Shown here: positions 48,067 through 57,660 of the stretch, one piece after another | Position numbering within the stretch: the first letter of the stretch is position 1 | How the letters are laid out: each line of letters opens with the position of its first letter | Assembly (NCBI RefSeq): GCF_900450995.1 | Contig: NZ_UGHY01000002.1 | Location: 694,501 to 758,500 of the forward strand | DNA from: Haemophilus parainfluenzae | GTDB lineage: Bacteria; Pseudomonadota; Gammaproteobacteria; Enterobacterales; Pasteurellaceae | Direction: 5' to 3' | DNA length: 64,000 bases | Position numbers and translations under genes: made by a program | The notes under the pieces: generated by a model | The model's input: the letters and a program-made list of their open reading frames with translations, nothing else | What the model was told of the DNA's origin: nothing | Databases searched by the model: none

Positions 48067-48226
48067 TAACTCATCTTAATCTATTATTGTTTTTCTAATT
48101 TACTTTTTTAGCGAAAATAATCAATTCAACGCATATTTTGTACAATAGAAAATAGCGTAAATTCTAGATCTCAAAATAAATTAATTTAAAAAAATGATTT
48201 TAAATTCAGAAAAGAAAATATTTGAA

Positions 48227-48316
48227 TGGCGGTGAGAGGGGGATTCGAACCCCCGATGCACTTTCGCACATACACGCTTTCCAGGCGTGCTCCTTCAACC
48301 ACTCGGACATCTCACC
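48227..48316 (-). tRNA. tRNA-Ser (anticodon GGA)
   Basis: 90 nt with encoded CCA and a long variable arm. Acceptor GGTGAGA/TCTCACC, anticodon loop CTGGAAA, T-loop GGTTCGAATCC. Opposite strand to the Pro/Arg pair. Confidence 0.96.
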
Positions 48317-48440
48317 GTTTTGAAGTGCGTGAAATATAAAGATTTATCTAAGATTAGTCAAGTTTTTTGAGCTAGAACATAAAAAATCCTGTTCCTTTTA
48401 GCTAAAATATAAACTTATTCCTTTTTATTGTCGTATTTTT

Positions 48441-50183
48441 ATGCAAATCAAATCTCTCTTTTCTAAAAATGTGTTTCTGGCTGTAAAACCATTTAGCGCA
48501 TTGAAAGAATCTTTCCGTGAAGGTTACGGAAAACAAAAATTGATTAAAGATATTATTGCGGGTCTCACCGTGGGAGTCATTGCGATTCCCCTCTCCATGG
48601 CCTTAGCCATTGCCAGCGGTGTTCCACCACAACATGGCCTTTATACGGCTATTGTGGCGAGTATTGTGATTTCATTAACTGGTGGATCGCGTTTCAATAT
48701 TTCTGGACCAACCGCGGCATTTGTCGTAATTTTATATCCCGTTACCCAACAATTTGGACTCAGTGGTTTGCTCATGGCTACGCTACTTTCGGGGATTATT
48801 TTAGTCATCATGGCCTTGTCTCGATTAGGACGACTAATTGAGTATATACCTCTCCCCGTTACACTTGGCTTTACCTGCGGGATTGGCATTACCATCGGCA
48901 CCTTGCAAATCAAAGATTTCTTAGGTTTAGATATTGCCCAGATGCCGTCTCACTATATTGAAAAAGTACAGGCTATTTTGACCGCACTTCCGACGATTAG
49001 CTGGGCTGATACTGCTGTTGGTTTTGCCACCTTATTTGTACTCACACAATGGCACAAACTTCGTTTACCTATACCAGGTCATTTGCCTGCAGTCATTATT
49101 GGTACACTGATGGCATTAGCATTAAGACAATTTGGCTTCTCGGTTGAAACTATTGGTACGGCGTTCCACTACACCTTAGCGGATGGCACAACGGGAAATG
49201 GCATTCCGAATGTCTTGCCCGAGTTTGCCTTACCTTGGAATATTCCAAACGCGCAGGGTGAAATCATTAATTGGAATTTTGATAAAATACAAGATCTCTT
49301 ACCTGCAGCTTTTTCAATGGCAGTATTAGGTGCGATTGAGTCCCTACTTTGTGCGGTCATTTTAGATAATATGACGGATACCAAACATCGCTCCAATAAT
49401 GAATTACTCGCTCAAGGCTTAGGGAATATTGTTTCACCATTCTTAGGCGGGATTACCGCAACTGCAGCTATTGCGCGCTCAGCCGCTAATGTGAAATCGG
49501 GTGCGGTATCACCAATATCTAGTGTTGTTCATGCACTCTTAGTCTTATTCTCACTGTTATTCTTTGCGAATGCCCTGTCTTACTTGCCACTTTCCTCCAT
49601 GGCTGCTCTATTGTTGATGGTCGCATGGCATATGGCAAATCTGCCTGAAATCATTCGTTTGGCGCGTCGTTCCACACAAAATGAAATTGCGGTGTTGTTC
49701 ACTTGCCTAATTCTCACTGTGTTATTCGATATGGTGATTGCTATCTCAGTTGGCGTATTATTGGCGAGCCTCTTATTTATCCGTACCATTGCAGAAATGA
49801 CAAAAGCCATTGAGCAACCTGCACCAGAAGATCTGAATGATGTGTTAGCTTACCGTATCAGTGGCCCATTGTTCTTTGCGGCGGCAGATAAACTCTTTGC
49901 TGATTTACACGATAAAACCGTACATACGGATCACGAGATCAAACATATTGTATTGCAATGCGATGCCGTGACCGTGCTTGATACTGGGGGTATTCATGCA
50001 CTCACCCACTTTGTACAACATATGTTGCCACATCAACAAATCTACTTGTGCAATATGCAGTTCCAACCACTGAGAATGTTAGTGAAATCAAACTCTGTTC
50101 CTGAATTGCAAAAAATCAACTACGGCTCAGATTTACAAGATGTCTTTAATAAAATTCGTGAGTTTGAACAAGCAAATCCATAA
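48441..50183 (+). CDS. SulP/SLC26-family anion transporter with STAS domain
   Basis: 580 residues. The membrane domain (about 30-440) has 12-14 helices and the SulP signature [20 protein letters not shown], followed by a C-terminal STAS domain (about 455-575; [18 protein letters not shown]). Family members carry sulfate, bicarbonate or C4-dicarboxylates. Which one applies cannot be told from sequence. Monocistronic with its own terminator. Confidence 0.88.
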   Translation: MQIKSLFSKNVFLAVKPFSALKESFREGYGKQKLIKDIIAGLTVGVIAIPLSMALAIASGVPPQHGLYTAIVASIVISLTGGSRFNISGPTAAFVVILYPVTQQFGLSGLLMATLLSGIILVIMALSRLGRLIEYIPLPVTLGFTCGIGITIGTLQIKDFLGLDIAQMPSHYIEKVQAILTALPTISWADTAVGFATLFVLTQWHKLRLPIPGHLPAVIIGTLMALALRQFGFSVETIGTAFHYTLADGTTGNGIPNVLPEFALPWNIPNAQGEIINWNFDKIQDLLPAAFSMAVLGAIESLLCAVILDNMTDTKHRSNNELLAQGLGNIVSPFLGGITATAAIARSAANVKSGAVSPISSVVHALLVLFSLLFFANALSYLPLSSMAALLLMVAWHMANLPEIIRLARRSTQNEIAVLFTCLILTVLFDMVIAISVGVLLASLLFIRTIAEMTKAIEQPAPEDLNDVLAYRISGPLFFAAADKLFADLHDKTVHTDHEIKHIVLQCDAVTVLDTGGIHALTHFVQHMLPHQQIYLCNMQFQPLRMLVKSNSVPELQKINYGSDLQDVFNKIREFEQANP

Positions 50184-50190
50184 AACAGTG

Positions 50191-50220
50191 AAAAGCGTGC
50201 TAAAATAGGCACGCTTTTTT
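50191..50220 (+). terminator. Intrinsic terminator of the SulP gene
   Basis: AAAGCGTGC-TAAAATAG-GCACGCTTT followed by TTTATC, before rph. Confidence 0.87.
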
Positions 50221-50245
50221 ATCAATAAAAATAAAGGAATTCAGA

Positions 50246-50962
50246 ATGCGTCCAAATAATCGTGAAAATCATCAATCTCGTCCAATCAAAATCACCCGTA
50301 ATTACACGAAACATGCTGAAGGCTCAGTATTAGTTGAATTTGGTGATACCAAAGTATTATGTACGGCGAGTGTTGATGAAAGCGTACCGCGTTTCTTAAA
50401 AGGACAAAATCAAGGTTGGGTTACGGCAGAATATGGCATGTTGCCACGCTCTACACACAGCCGTATGCAACGTGAGGCCGCAAAAGGCAAACAAGGTGGA
50501 CGTACCATGGAAATTCAACGCTTAATCGCTCGTTCATTGCGCGCAATGGTTGACTTAGAAGCCCTTGGCGAACGTTCTATTACCTTAGACTGCGATGTGA
50601 TTCAAGCGGATGGCGGTACAAGAACTGCTTCGATCACCGGTGCAGCAGTGGCTTTATGTGATGCTATCAACGGTTTAATCGCTAACGGCACATTAAAAAC
50701 CAATCCAATCAAAGGTCTGGTTGCGGCAATTTCGGTCGGAATTGTTGAAGGTGAAGCCGTATGTGATTTGGAATATGTGGAAGATTCAGCCGCTGAAACA
50801 GACATGAACGTTGTGATGATGGAAGATGGCCGCATGATCGAAGTGCAAGGTACTGCAGAAGGTGAACCATTCAGCCACGAAGAATTACTCACCTTATTAG
50901 GCTTAGCAAAACAAGGCTGCGAACAAATCTTCGCTGCACAACGTGAAGCATTAGGTTTATAG
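50246..50962 (+). CDS. rph: Ribonuclease PH
   Basis: 238 residues. Phosphorolytic 3'-to-5' exoribonuclease that trims tRNA 3' ends. It starts [20 protein letters not shown] and has motifs [21 protein letters not shown] and [17 protein letters not shown]. The frame is intact, unlike the E. coli K-12 rph-1 frameshift. Followed by pyrE after 9 bp. Confidence 0.97.
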   Translation: MRPNNRENHQSRPIKITRNYTKHAEGSVLVEFGDTKVLCTASVDESVPRFLKGQNQGWVTAEYGMLPRSTHSRMQREAAKGKQGGRTMEIQRLIARSLRAMVDLEALGERSITLDCDVIQADGGTRTASITGAAVALCDAINGLIANGTLKTNPIKGLVAAISVGIVEGEAVCDLEYVEDSAAETDMNVVMMEDGRMIEVQGTAEGEPFSHEELLTLLGLAKQGCEQIFAAQREALGL

Positions 50963-50971
50963 GAACAAAAA

Positions 50972-51613
50972 ATGGAAAGCTACAAAATCGAATTTATTAA
51001 GTTCGCGTTGAGTCGCCAAGTCCTCAAGTTTGGTGAATTTACCCTAAAATCAGGTCGAAAAAGCCCTTATTTTTTCAATGCCGGATTGTTTAGTACTGGC
51101 GCAGATCTTGCTCGCTTAGGTGAATACTATGCTAAGGCAATTCAATCAAGTGCGGTCGATTTTGATGTCATTTTTGGACCTGCCTATAAAGGCATTCCGA
51201 TTGCGACGAGCGTTTCCATTGCACTATTCAATCAATTTAATCGTGATACACCTGTTTGCTTTAATCGCAAAGAAGCCAAAGATCACGGTGAAGGTGGTAA
51301 TTTGATCGGTAGTTCATTAACAGGCAATGTATTATTAGTCGATGACGTGATTACTGCAGGAACCGCTATTCGTGAATCCATGGCGCTTCTTGAAGCCAAT
51401 CACGCCAAATTAGCTGCTGTCTTTATTGCATTAAACCGTCAGGAAAAAGGCAAAGGGGAACTTTCTGCTATTCAAGAAGTGGAACGCGACTATCAGTGCA
51501 AAGTGCTTTCCATTATTGATTTTAATGATTTAATGCAATTCATTGAAAATGAAGCCGATTATCAGCAATATTTGCCAGCGATGCGTGCTTATCGTGAAAG
51601 TTATGGTGTGTAA
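50972..51613 (+). CDS. pyrE: Orotate phosphoribosyltransferase
   Basis: 213 residues. Makes OMP in pyrimidine synthesis. [28 protein letters not shown] flexible loop and the PRPP motif [17 protein letters not shown] are all present. Second gene of rph-pyrE. Confidence 0.97.
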   Translation: MESYKIEFIKFALSRQVLKFGEFTLKSGRKSPYFFNAGLFSTGADLARLGEYYAKAIQSSAVDFDVIFGPAYKGIPIATSVSIALFNQFNRDTPVCFNRKEAKDHGEGGNLIGSSLTGNVLLVDDVITAGTAIRESMALLEANHAKLAAVFIALNRQEKGKGELSAIQEVERDYQCKVLSIIDFNDLMQFIENEADYQQYLPAMRAYRESYGV

Positions 51614-51718
51614 TTCATCACTTGAAAAATAAGAATAAAGCCATATTAATGTAAGGGCAGACATTTGCGTCTGCCCATTATTGTCAAAAGACCTTTTGAC
51701 CGCACTTTAGGGAAGAGA

Positions 51719-52585
51719 ATGTATTTTTTTGGAAAGATTATCGGCGTTTTTCTCGGTTTTAAATGGGGTGGTTTTTTCGGTGCCATCGCAGGACTCATTT
51801 TAGGCTCAATCGCAGATAAAAAACTCTATGAGCTTGGTTCGGTTAACTCTAGCTTTTTTAAGAAAAAAACGACCCGACAAGCACTCTTTATGCAAACCAC
51901 TTTTGCGGTACTTGGACATTTAAGTAAATCCAAAGGTCGAGTGACGGAAGAAGATATTCAACTGGCAAATCAATTGATGAACCAGATGCAATTAGATGAG
52001 AGTCATCGAAAACTTGCTCAAGAGGCATTTAGTCGAGGTAAAGCAACCGATTTTCCACTACGTCAGGTGATTCGCGAATTCCGCATTGGATGTGGACAAC
52101 GCGCTGATTTATTGAGAATGTTCTTGCACGTGCAAGTGCAAGCTGCCTTTGCTGATTCTCAATTACATGACTCAGAAAAAGAAGTGCTTTATGTGGTGGC
52201 TGAAGAGCTTGGTCTTTCCCGTATGCAATTTGAGCAAATGCTCGCAATGGAAATTGCAGCTCGTCAATTTACTCAAGGTGGATTCTATCGCCAATACCAA
52301 CAAGGCGGTTATCAACAGCAAGGTGGTTATCAATACCAACAACAAGGTGGTTACCAACAATCTTCTGGCCCAACATTAAGTGATGCTTATAAAGTATTGG
52401 GCGTGAGTGAAAGTGATGATCGTAATGCTGTAAAACGTGCATATCGTCGTTTAATGAATGAACATCACCCAGATAAATTAGTCGCTAAAGGCTTACCGCC
52501 AGAAATGATGGAAATGGCCAAAGAAAAAGCGCAACAAATCCAAGCCGCTTACGATTTAATTTGTAAAGTGAAAGGCTGGAAATAG
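51719..52585 (+). CDS. djlA: Co-chaperone DjlA (membrane-anchored J-domain protein)
   Basis: 288 residues from ATG 51719. An N-terminal membrane segment ([20 protein letters not shown]) is followed by a TerB-like helical domain (about 50-175). A Gly/Tyr/Gln-rich linker of imperfect GGYQQQ repeats (about 183-216) leads to a C-terminal J domain with the HPD motif in [12 protein letters not shown]. Stimulates DnaK ATPase at the inner membrane. The stop overlaps the dusC GTG by one base. Confidence 0.94.
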   Translation: MYFFGKIIGVFLGFKWGGFFGAIAGLILGSIADKKLYELGSVNSSFFKKKTTRQALFMQTTFAVLGHLSKSKGRVTEEDIQLANQLMNQMQLDESHRKLAQEAFSRGKATDFPLRQVIREFRIGCGQRADLLRMFLHVQVQAAFADSQLHDSEKEVLYVVAEELGLSRMQFEQMLAMEIAARQFTQGGFYRQYQQGGYQQQGGYQYQQQGGYQQSSGPTLSDAYKVLGVSESDDRNAVKRAYRRLMNEHHPDKLVAKGLPPEMMEMAKEKAQQIQAAYDLICKVKGWK

Positions 52586-53517
52586 TGCGTGTTATCCTCG
52601 CCCCCATGCAAGGGGTGCTCGATCCTTTCGTTCGCCAACTTCTAACTGAAGTGAATGAATACGATCTCTGCATCACCGAATTTGTCCGCGTGGTGGATCA
52701 ACTCTTACCCGAAAAAGTCTTTTATCGTCTTTGCCCTGAACTCAAAAATCAGGGCTTTACACCTTCTAAAACACCCGTTCGTGTCCAACTTTTAGGCCAA
52801 CATCCGAACTGTCTTGCTGAAAATGCCAATCGCGCTATTGAGCTTGGGTCACATGGTATTGATTTAAATTGTGGCTGCCCATCCAAAACTGTTAACGGGA
52901 GTAACGGAGGTGCAGCTCTACTCAAACAACCTGAATTAATTTATCAAGCGACTCTAGCCTTACGAAAAACTGTACCTTACCATTTACCTGTCAGTGTAAA
53001 AGTAAGGTTGGGTTGGGATTGTACTTCACAGGCTTTTGAAATTGCCGATGCCGTACAACAAGGTGGCGCGACTGAAATCACCATTCACGGCAGAACCAAA
53101 GCCGATGGCTATCGTGCTGATCGCATCAATTGGGAAAAAATCGGTGAAGTGAGATCTCGCTTGACGATCCCGGTGATTGCTAATGGTGAAATTTGGTGTT
53201 GGGAAGATGGTCAAGCATGTTTGAAAGCCACAGGTTGCGAGGATCTGATGGTCGGACGTGGTGCATTAAATATTCCGAACCTAAGTCTTGTACTCAAACA
53301 AAATTGTGAAAAAATGCCTTGGGCGGATATTCAAAAAATCTTGCAAAAATATGCGAAAATGGAAAACTTCCATGATTCAGGTTTTTATCATGTTGCCCGC
53401 ATCAAACAATGGCTACGATATCTTAATAAAGAATATCCTGAAGCGGATATCGTTTTTGAGCGAATTAAAACCAGCAAAACAGCAGAAGATCTGAGAGAAC
53501 GACTCTATCAGGGCTAA
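52585..53517 (+). CDS. dusC: tRNA-dihydrouridine(16) synthase
   Basis: 310-residue FMN enzyme that reduces U16 in tRNA. It starts at GTG 52585 ([18 protein letters not shown]) and has the catalytic Cys in [17 protein letters not shown] (Cys98) and the HGRTKADGY and RGALNIPNL motifs. The same start context as E. coli DusC. Coupled to djlA. Confidence 0.94.
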   Translation: MRVILAPMQGVLDPFVRQLLTEVNEYDLCITEFVRVVDQLLPEKVFYRLCPELKNQGFTPSKTPVRVQLLGQHPNCLAENANRAIELGSHGIDLNCGCPSKTVNGSNGGAALLKQPELIYQATLALRKTVPYHLPVSVKVRLGWDCTSQAFEIADAVQQGGATEITIHGRTKADGYRADRINWEKIGEVRSRLTIPVIANGEIWCWEDGQACLKATGCEDLMVGRGALNIPNLSLVLKQNCEKMPWADIQKILQKYAKMENFHDSGFYHVARIKQWLRYLNKEYPEADIVFERIKTSKTAEDLRERLYQG

Positions 53518-53670
53518 AAAAGTGTGGTCAGAATAGACGGTTTTTTTAGCATTATCCCCATTCGTACGATGAGTTAAACACTCAAACAGAACTTAACCAA
53601 AATCAAAAAGTTATCATACCGAACCAGTATAATCGATGAGGCATATACCACAGAAAAGGAGAAGTGCCTT

Positions 53671-54045
53671 ATGAAGACTTGTCTAGAGGTTCATTTTGTG
53701 TATCAAAGTGAAGATAAATCGTTAGCCGTAATCGCAGTAATGGTGAATGAAGGTGAAGCTAATCCAGCATTAGCACCAGTCGTTGAGAAAAAACTCACCG
53801 TTGGACAAAAAGAAAAATTGGCTCAACCGATTGATATTCAAGCGCTAATGCCAAAAGAGATGGCACGCTTCCGCTTAAATGGATCGCTCACTACGCCACC
53901 TTGTAGTGAAAATGTGGCTTGGACCATTTTTAAATCACCAATTCAAGCAAGTAAAGCACAAATTGCCGCGATAGAAGAAATGGAAGGAAAAAACAACCGC
54001 CCAACGCAACCATTAAATCACCGTGATGTGGAAGTTGAACAATAA
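53671..54045 (+). pseudogene. Alpha-carbonic anhydrase, N-terminally truncated remnant
   Basis: The 124-residue frame covers only the C-terminal half of an alpha-carbonic anhydrase. EVHFVYQSEDKSLAVIAVM corresponds to the third zinc-His strand, and RFRLNGSLTTPPCSENVAWTIF is the family's Thr-Thr substrate site. NNRPTQPLNHRDV is the C-terminus. The signal peptide and the first two zinc histidines are missing, and no frame upstream (53518-53670) encodes them. It may still be transcribed (GGAGAAG before ATG 53671) but cannot be an active anhydrase alone. Confidence 0.85.
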
Positions 54046-54046
54046 A

Positions 54047-54080
54047 TAAAAAATGCGTAGATAGTTTCCACGCATTTTTT
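54047..54080. terminator. Bidirectional terminator between the carbonic-anhydrase remnant and dapF
   Basis: AAAAATGCGT and ACGCATTTTT are an inverted pair around an 11-nt loop between convergent genes. Confidence 0.82.
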
Positions 54081-54096
54081 ATTCGATTAGAAAAGA

Positions 54097-54921
54097 TTAA
54101 AGGTGAATGTTGCCATCATAGATATGAGTGGCATCGCCTGTCATATAAAGCGGTGAGCCTACGCCTTCCCACTCAATAAGCAAGCTACCACCAGGTAGAT
54201 CAACCTTCACTTTGTTATCAAGTAGACCTTGCATAATTCCTACCGCCGCTGCAGCACAAGCGCCACTGCCACAAGCTTGCGTTTCACCTGCACCACGTTC
54301 ATATACACGCAACCTAATGTGGTTACGATTGACGACTTGCATAAATCCAGCGTTTACTCTTTCTGGAAAACGTTCATGACTTTCTAAGAGTGGCCCTAAC
54401 TCTGCTATATTGGCCGTTTCAACATTGTCCACTTGAACAACGCAATGTGGATTGCCCATTGATACTGCACCACAAAGCACCGTTTGAACATCGGTACGTA
54501 AAATATAGTTTTTTTCAAATTTGTTGGCAGTAAAAGGAATTTTATTGGGTTCCCAAATCGGCTCGCCCATATTGACGCGAATTTGCCCATCTTCTTTTAC
54601 TGTTAAAACCATTTTTCCTTTTTGTGTGCTTACTGCAATATCCTTTTTATTAGTCAGCCCTTTTAAGGTGACAAAACGTGCAAAACATCTTGCCCCATTT
54701 CCACATTGCGACACTTCACTACCATCTGCATTGAAAATACGATAATGGAAATCTAAATCTGGATCATAAGGTGGCTCAACGATTAAAAGCTGATCAAAAC
54801 CAATACCACGATGACGATCGGCTAAGCGTTTAATGGTTTCAGGGGTAAAATAGGCATTTTGCGTCACAGCATCAACAACGACAAAGTCATTGCCAAGGCC
54901 ATGCATTTTGGAAAACTGCAT
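54097..54921 (-). CDS. dapF: Diaminopimelate epimerase
   Basis: 274 residues. Converts LL- to meso-diaminopimelate for lysine and peptidoglycan. The catalytic cysteines are in [12 protein letters not shown] (Cys73) and [14 protein letters not shown] (Cys217), with [12 protein letters not shown] at the start. The ATG at 54921 follows AAGGAAGG; the longer ORF to 54981 adds 20 unlikely residues. The last housekeeping gene before the accessory region. Confidence 0.96.
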   Translation of the reverse strand: MQFSKMHGLGNDFVVVDAVTQNAYFTPETIKRLADRHRGIGFDQLLIVEPPYDPDLDFHYRIFNADGSEVSQCGNGARCFARFVTLKGLTNKKDIAVSTQKGKMVLTVKEDGQIRVNMGEPIWEPNKIPFTANKFEKNYILRTDVQTVLCGAVSMGNPHCVVQVDNVETANIAELGPLLESHERFPERVNAGFMQVVNRNHIRLRVYERGAGETQACGSGACAAAAVGIMQGLLDNKVKVDLPGGSLLIEWEGVGSPLYMTGDATHIYDGNIHL

Positions 54922-55103
54922 GTTTCCTTCCTTGATTTGAAAATTTTTTGACATTATAGAGAGCAGTAAGCCGAATGGCAAATAGCCTGAATAGACAAAG
55001 TGCGGTCAAAAAACACGGTATTATGTAGCAATTGCACAAAGATTTAATTTGTTGTTTCTGTTACATTTTCTTATCTTTTATGTACGAAAGGTAAGAATAG
55101 TCA

Positions 55104-55562
55104 ATGACAAAACAAAAATCAACTTTGGAAAATGCGCTTGAAGAAGCGATTGAAGAAATTGAAACCGAAAAGGAAGAAATTGCAGCGCAAATCAAGCAAC
55201 TCCATAAAGAATTAAAAGATCTTGATCGGAAGATTTCAGACTATCGTGTGGCATTAAATCACGCAAAAGGTCGGGAAGAACCGCCTTTACCTTCAAACCC
55301 CAAATTTAGAAATCTTCGTTTCCAAACTTCACCTCAACAGTTGATTGCTCAGGTACTAAAACAAGAGCCTTCAAAATGGTTAAGTGTGAAGGAGATTACA
55401 TATCAGGCGATGAAGTTAGATGGGCAAGAGATTGAAGAAGTTATACCGTATAAACAATCACAAACGATTGCTTGTACATTAAACTATTTAAAGTATAAAT
55501 CGTTAGTGGAAAAATGCTTAATAGATAACTCACAACATTGGCGATTGAGAACACTTGAGTAA
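55104..55562 (+). CDS. Unknown protein: coiled coil plus winged-helix-like domain
   Basis: 152 residues. Residues 7-55 are a highly charged heptad-rich coil (LEEAIEEIETEKEEIAAQIKQ and onward). Residues about 75-150 look like a winged helix (QLIAQVLKQEPSKWLSVKEI, CTLNYLKYKSLVEK). I do not recognise the family. Its shape resembles the product of the convergent gene 55590-56012, which may be an IS1595 passenger, so both may belong to the same mobile unit or be transcription regulators. Confidence 0.65.
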   Translation: MTKQKSTLENALEEAIEEIETEKEEIAAQIKQLHKELKDLDRKISDYRVALNHAKGREEPPLPSNPKFRNLRFQTSPQQLIAQVLKQEPSKWLSVKEITYQAMKLDGQEIEEVIPYKQSQTIACTLNYLKYKSLVEKCLIDNSQHWRLRTLE

Positions 55563-55569
55563 GGATAGT

Positions 55570-55597
55570 AAATAGCGGTAGAAATACCGCTATTTTT
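55570..55597. terminator. Bidirectional terminator between the two coiled-coil genes
   Basis: AAATAGCGGTA-GAAA-TACCGCTATTT followed by TTG. It overlaps the last codon of the minus-strand gene. Confidence 0.8.
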
Positions 55598-56012
55598 GTT
55601 TCCATTGCCAGTGAACCTCATTTCGGCTGATTTGAACCCTATTAATCCATTCTCTTTTATAAAACTCATTCAGTTGTTTACGAACAGAATCAAGGTGCTT
55701 TGCAGATGGCGTGTCAGGATTTAGTTCAATATCAAAAATGCGCTGCGTGAGTTCGGCAATTGTAAAGGCTTTATTGGGTGCTTCTTGCATCATTTGTACG
55801 ATGTATTTACGAATTTTCCCTTTAAAGAGCTTATACTTGGAACGGTACACAAAGTTATCCGTATTATAAAGGGCAACATCACTTTCCTGTTGAGTAAGCT
55901 CAATAGCACGTTTTAATGTGGCAATATTCGCCTCAAGTAACGCAAGATGATGCAAGACTTGTTTACGCTCAAACTCAAATTCTTTGAGCTTCTTATCTAG
56001 GTTATATGCCAT
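55590..56012 (-). CDS. Unknown coiled-coil/winged-helix protein next to an IS1595 transposase
   Basis: 140 residues. Coil at about 5-45 (KLKEFEFERKQVLHHLALLE and onward), then a winged-helix-like region (KIRKYIVQMMQEAPNKAFTI, AELTQRIF, LNEFYKREWINRVQ). Only 4 bp separate it from the upstream transposase stop, so the two are cotranscribed. This suggests a passenger or accessory gene. Function unknown. Confidence 0.7.
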   Translation of the reverse strand: MAYNLDKKLKEFEFERKQVLHHLALLEANIATLKRAIELTQQESDVALYNTDNFVYRSKYKLFKGKIRKYIVQMMQEAPNKAFTIAELTQRIFDIELNPDTPSAKHLDSVRKQLNEFYKREWINRVQISRNEVHWQWKQK

Positions 56013-56016
56013 ATAT

Positions 56017-57054
56017 CTACTGCCAAATCACTTCTTGATGAATAATTTTACGCTGCCAATAACCGCACCATTCATTGTTATCGTTGGTGGTTTTCAAACA
56101 TCGACTTAATACATCAATAAACTGCGCTTTATTTGAAGTACGGCGATTGTCCTCACGGTACGCAATTTCATTAGCATAGTTAAGTAAGTATTCGTTGCTG
56201 ATTCGGTGAACTTGTCCGTAATACATACGCTTAAAACGACTGAATAGACTTTCTGCCTGATTGTTTGTTACACCTAAGTCACTACGATATTCTTCTTTAT
56301 GGTTTACCGTTCTCAAGTTATAGTAAGGCAACAAGACATCATAAGCCGTACTTTCATCGGTATTGATTTGCGTATTAGGTTTAATGAATTTTTCAGCAAA
56401 ACTTTTCACTACTGATTGCGATTCTGTATGTGCCACAAAAACGTGAGAACGTTTTGCTCCACAATGCAGCGCATTACTGGCTTTTTCTTCTGGCGAATAA
56501 TGCTCACGAGCAACCATTACACAACGTTTATCAGGATTCTGATTTTCCTTTAAGCGATAGTCAATGCGGTCAGCTTTCTTATTCGCTTTACGTGGTGCAG
56601 GATGCACATAAGTGCCGTCCATATCCACTACACCTGAAAGGGGGTTCATATCACGACTTTCTAATAACGCCTTGCGGAATTTATGTGATAAAACAAATGC
56701 CGTGCGAGGATTAAGTTTTGCATTACGCGCTAATTGAAGGGAAGATAAGCCTTTGACGGCATTTACCCACTCCATTAAAGCATAGAGATAAACCTTAATC
56801 GGTTTCTTGCGATTGGCAAAAATGGTGCCAGAAGTGACGCTGAAAGTATGATTACAATATTTGCAACGCCATTGTTTGCGTGTAGAAATATAATAAGGCT
56901 TGTGTTGTACCCCACATTTAGGACAAGTGATAAACTCTTTTCCACCCCATCTTAATTCACAAAGCAAATCATACGCTTCTTCTTCCGAGAGTTGTGCAAT
57001 CTCGTAGGAAGAAAGCGTGCGAGCTTTGCTAGAAAGTAAGAAATGCTGAGTCAT
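56017..57054 (-). CDS. IS1595-family (ISXO2-like) transposase
   Basis: 345 residues. N-terminal zinc ribbon (CPKCGVQHK...WRCKYCNHTFSVTSGT, about 43-73). The DDE_Tnp_IS1595 domain follows: VVDMDGTYVHPAPRK with the first Asp, INTDESTAYDVLLPYY with the second, and GVTNNQAESLFSRFKRMYYGQVHR with the ISXO2 NQAES motif. Full length and uninterrupted. Terminal repeats could not be defined, so the element's boundaries are open. Confidence 0.9.
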   Translation of the reverse strand: MTQHFLLSSKARTLSSYEIAQLSEEEAYDLLCELRWGGKEFITCPKCGVQHKPYYISTRKQWRCKYCNHTFSVTSGTIFANRKKPIKVYLYALMEWVNAVKGLSSLQLARNAKLNPRTAFVLSHKFRKALLESRDMNPLSGVVDMDGTYVHPAPRKANKKADRIDYRLKENQNPDKRCVMVAREHYSPEEKASNALHCGAKRSHVFVAHTESQSVVKSFAEKFIKPNTQINTDESTAYDVLLPYYNLRTVNHKEEYRSDLGVTNNQAESLFSRFKRMYYGQVHRISNEYLLNYANEIAYREDNRRTSNKAQFIDVLSRCLKTTNDNNEWCGYWQRKIIHQEVIWQ

Positions 57055-57185
57055 CGTCTTGTTTAAAATTTATGTTAATAGAGATTTTAAATATGCTCAA
57101 ACGTGATAAAATGCGTTTAAACCGAAAACAAATATACGCTCGTTTGCGTAATTTGTCAATTTTAAATCGAAAATGGAACGCTCAA

Positions 57186-57518
57186 ATGTGTATATCAGAA
57201 AGATTGAGACAAGTTTGTGAAGCTAAAAATTGGAAAATTACAGATTTTGCAGAGCAGGCAGGAATAGCTTATCGTACGATGCAGGGCTATATCGGTGGTG
57301 AACGTGAGCCTAATGCAGAAGGAATGTCAGGCATTGCCAAAGCTGGCGTGAATTTGAACTGGCTCGTGAGTGGTGAAGGGGAAATGTTTCAGATTGCAAT
57401 GCAAGAAATTGCGATGTCAGAGCAAGAAGAAAAATTACTCAACAACTATCGCACGATGCCTAAAAACTTAAAAGATGCTTTCTCAATTTCTTTTAAAGAA
57501 ATTTCAGAGAAACAATAA
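57186..57518 (+). CDS. Phage-repressor-type HTH regulator
   Basis: 110 residues from ATG 57186. A Cro/CI-like HTH (ISERLRQVCEAKNWKITDFAEQAGIAYRTMQGYIGGER, in segments) is followed by WLVSGEGEMF, the usual end of this N-terminal domain, and a short helical tail without a peptidase. The frame is open to 57072, but that would add an unrelated basic stretch. AAACG-N10-CGTTT at 57099-57118 is a possible operator upstream. It lies 35 bp before the phase-variable leader of the methyltransferase and may control it. Confidence 0.75.
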   Translation: MCISERLRQVCEAKNWKITDFAEQAGIAYRTMQGYIGGEREPNAEGMSGIAKAGVNLNWLVSGEGEMFQIAMQEIAMSEQEEKLLNNYRTMPKNLKDAFSISFKEISEKQ

Positions 57519-57525
57519 TTATTAC

Positions 57526-57555
57526 TTGACACACAAACGTAAGGATCAAAAAATG
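57526..57555 (+). promoter_or_regulatory. Possible -35 element and ribosome site of the repeat-containing leader ORF
   Basis: TTGACA (57526-57531) is a perfect -35 but has only a poor -10 at 17 bp (AAAAAT, 57549-57554). AAGGA (57541-57545) sits 7 bp before ATG 57553 and looks like a genuine ribosome site. Transcription may instead come from the HTH gene. Confidence 0.4.
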
Positions 57556-57615
57556 TTTAACGCAACGCAACGCAACGCAACGCAACGCAACGCAACGCAA
57601 CGCAGAATAGTCTAA
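57553..57615 (+). CDS. Short leader ORF containing a pentanucleotide tract (current phase)
   Basis: ATG TTT, then nine AACGC units, then AGA ATA GTC TAA. It encodes a 20-residue peptide with NATQR repeated three times. In the present register it stops at 57615. With one unit fewer it would run 53 bases further and stop at 57668, overlapping the methyltransferase ATG. Inferred to be a regulatory leader peptide; no function of the peptide itself is suggested. Confidence 0.6.
   Translation: MFNATQRNATQRNATQRRIV
57559..57603 (+). repeat. Simple sequence repeat (AACGC)9, phase-variation tract
   Basis: Nine perfect AACGC units (45 bp). Tracts of this kind change length by slippage in Haemophilus and switch surface or methyltransferase genes. 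The unit is 5 bp, so each change alters the reading frame. Confidence 0.92.
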
Positions 57616-57626
57616 CAACAGGTTTT

Positions 57627-57657
57627 CAATCTTCCAATCCTTTTTTGGGGGAGATTG
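57627..57657 (+). promoter_or_regulatory. Hairpin covering the methyltransferase ribosome-binding site
   Basis: CAATCTTCC (57627-57635) pairs with GGGAGATTG (57649-57657): nine pairs, one of them G:T, with a 13-nt loop. The right arm contains the Shine-Dalgarno GGGGGAG (57647-57653) that lies 7 bp before ATG 57661. Translation should be low unless a ribosome opens the hairpin. Confidence 0.65.
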
Positions 57658-57660
57658 AAA

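Noticed and set aside
50246..50962. Possible rph frameshift like that of E. coli K-12
   Set aside because: The frame is intact to the normal C-terminus and pyrE spacing is normal.
53671..54045. A complete small carbonic anhydrase gene
   Set aside because: Two of three zinc histidines and the signal peptide are absent, so it cannot be a functional enzyme by itself.
57559..57603. CRISPR-like array
   Set aside because: The repeat is a perfect 5-bp tandem without spacers; it is a simple sequence repeat.
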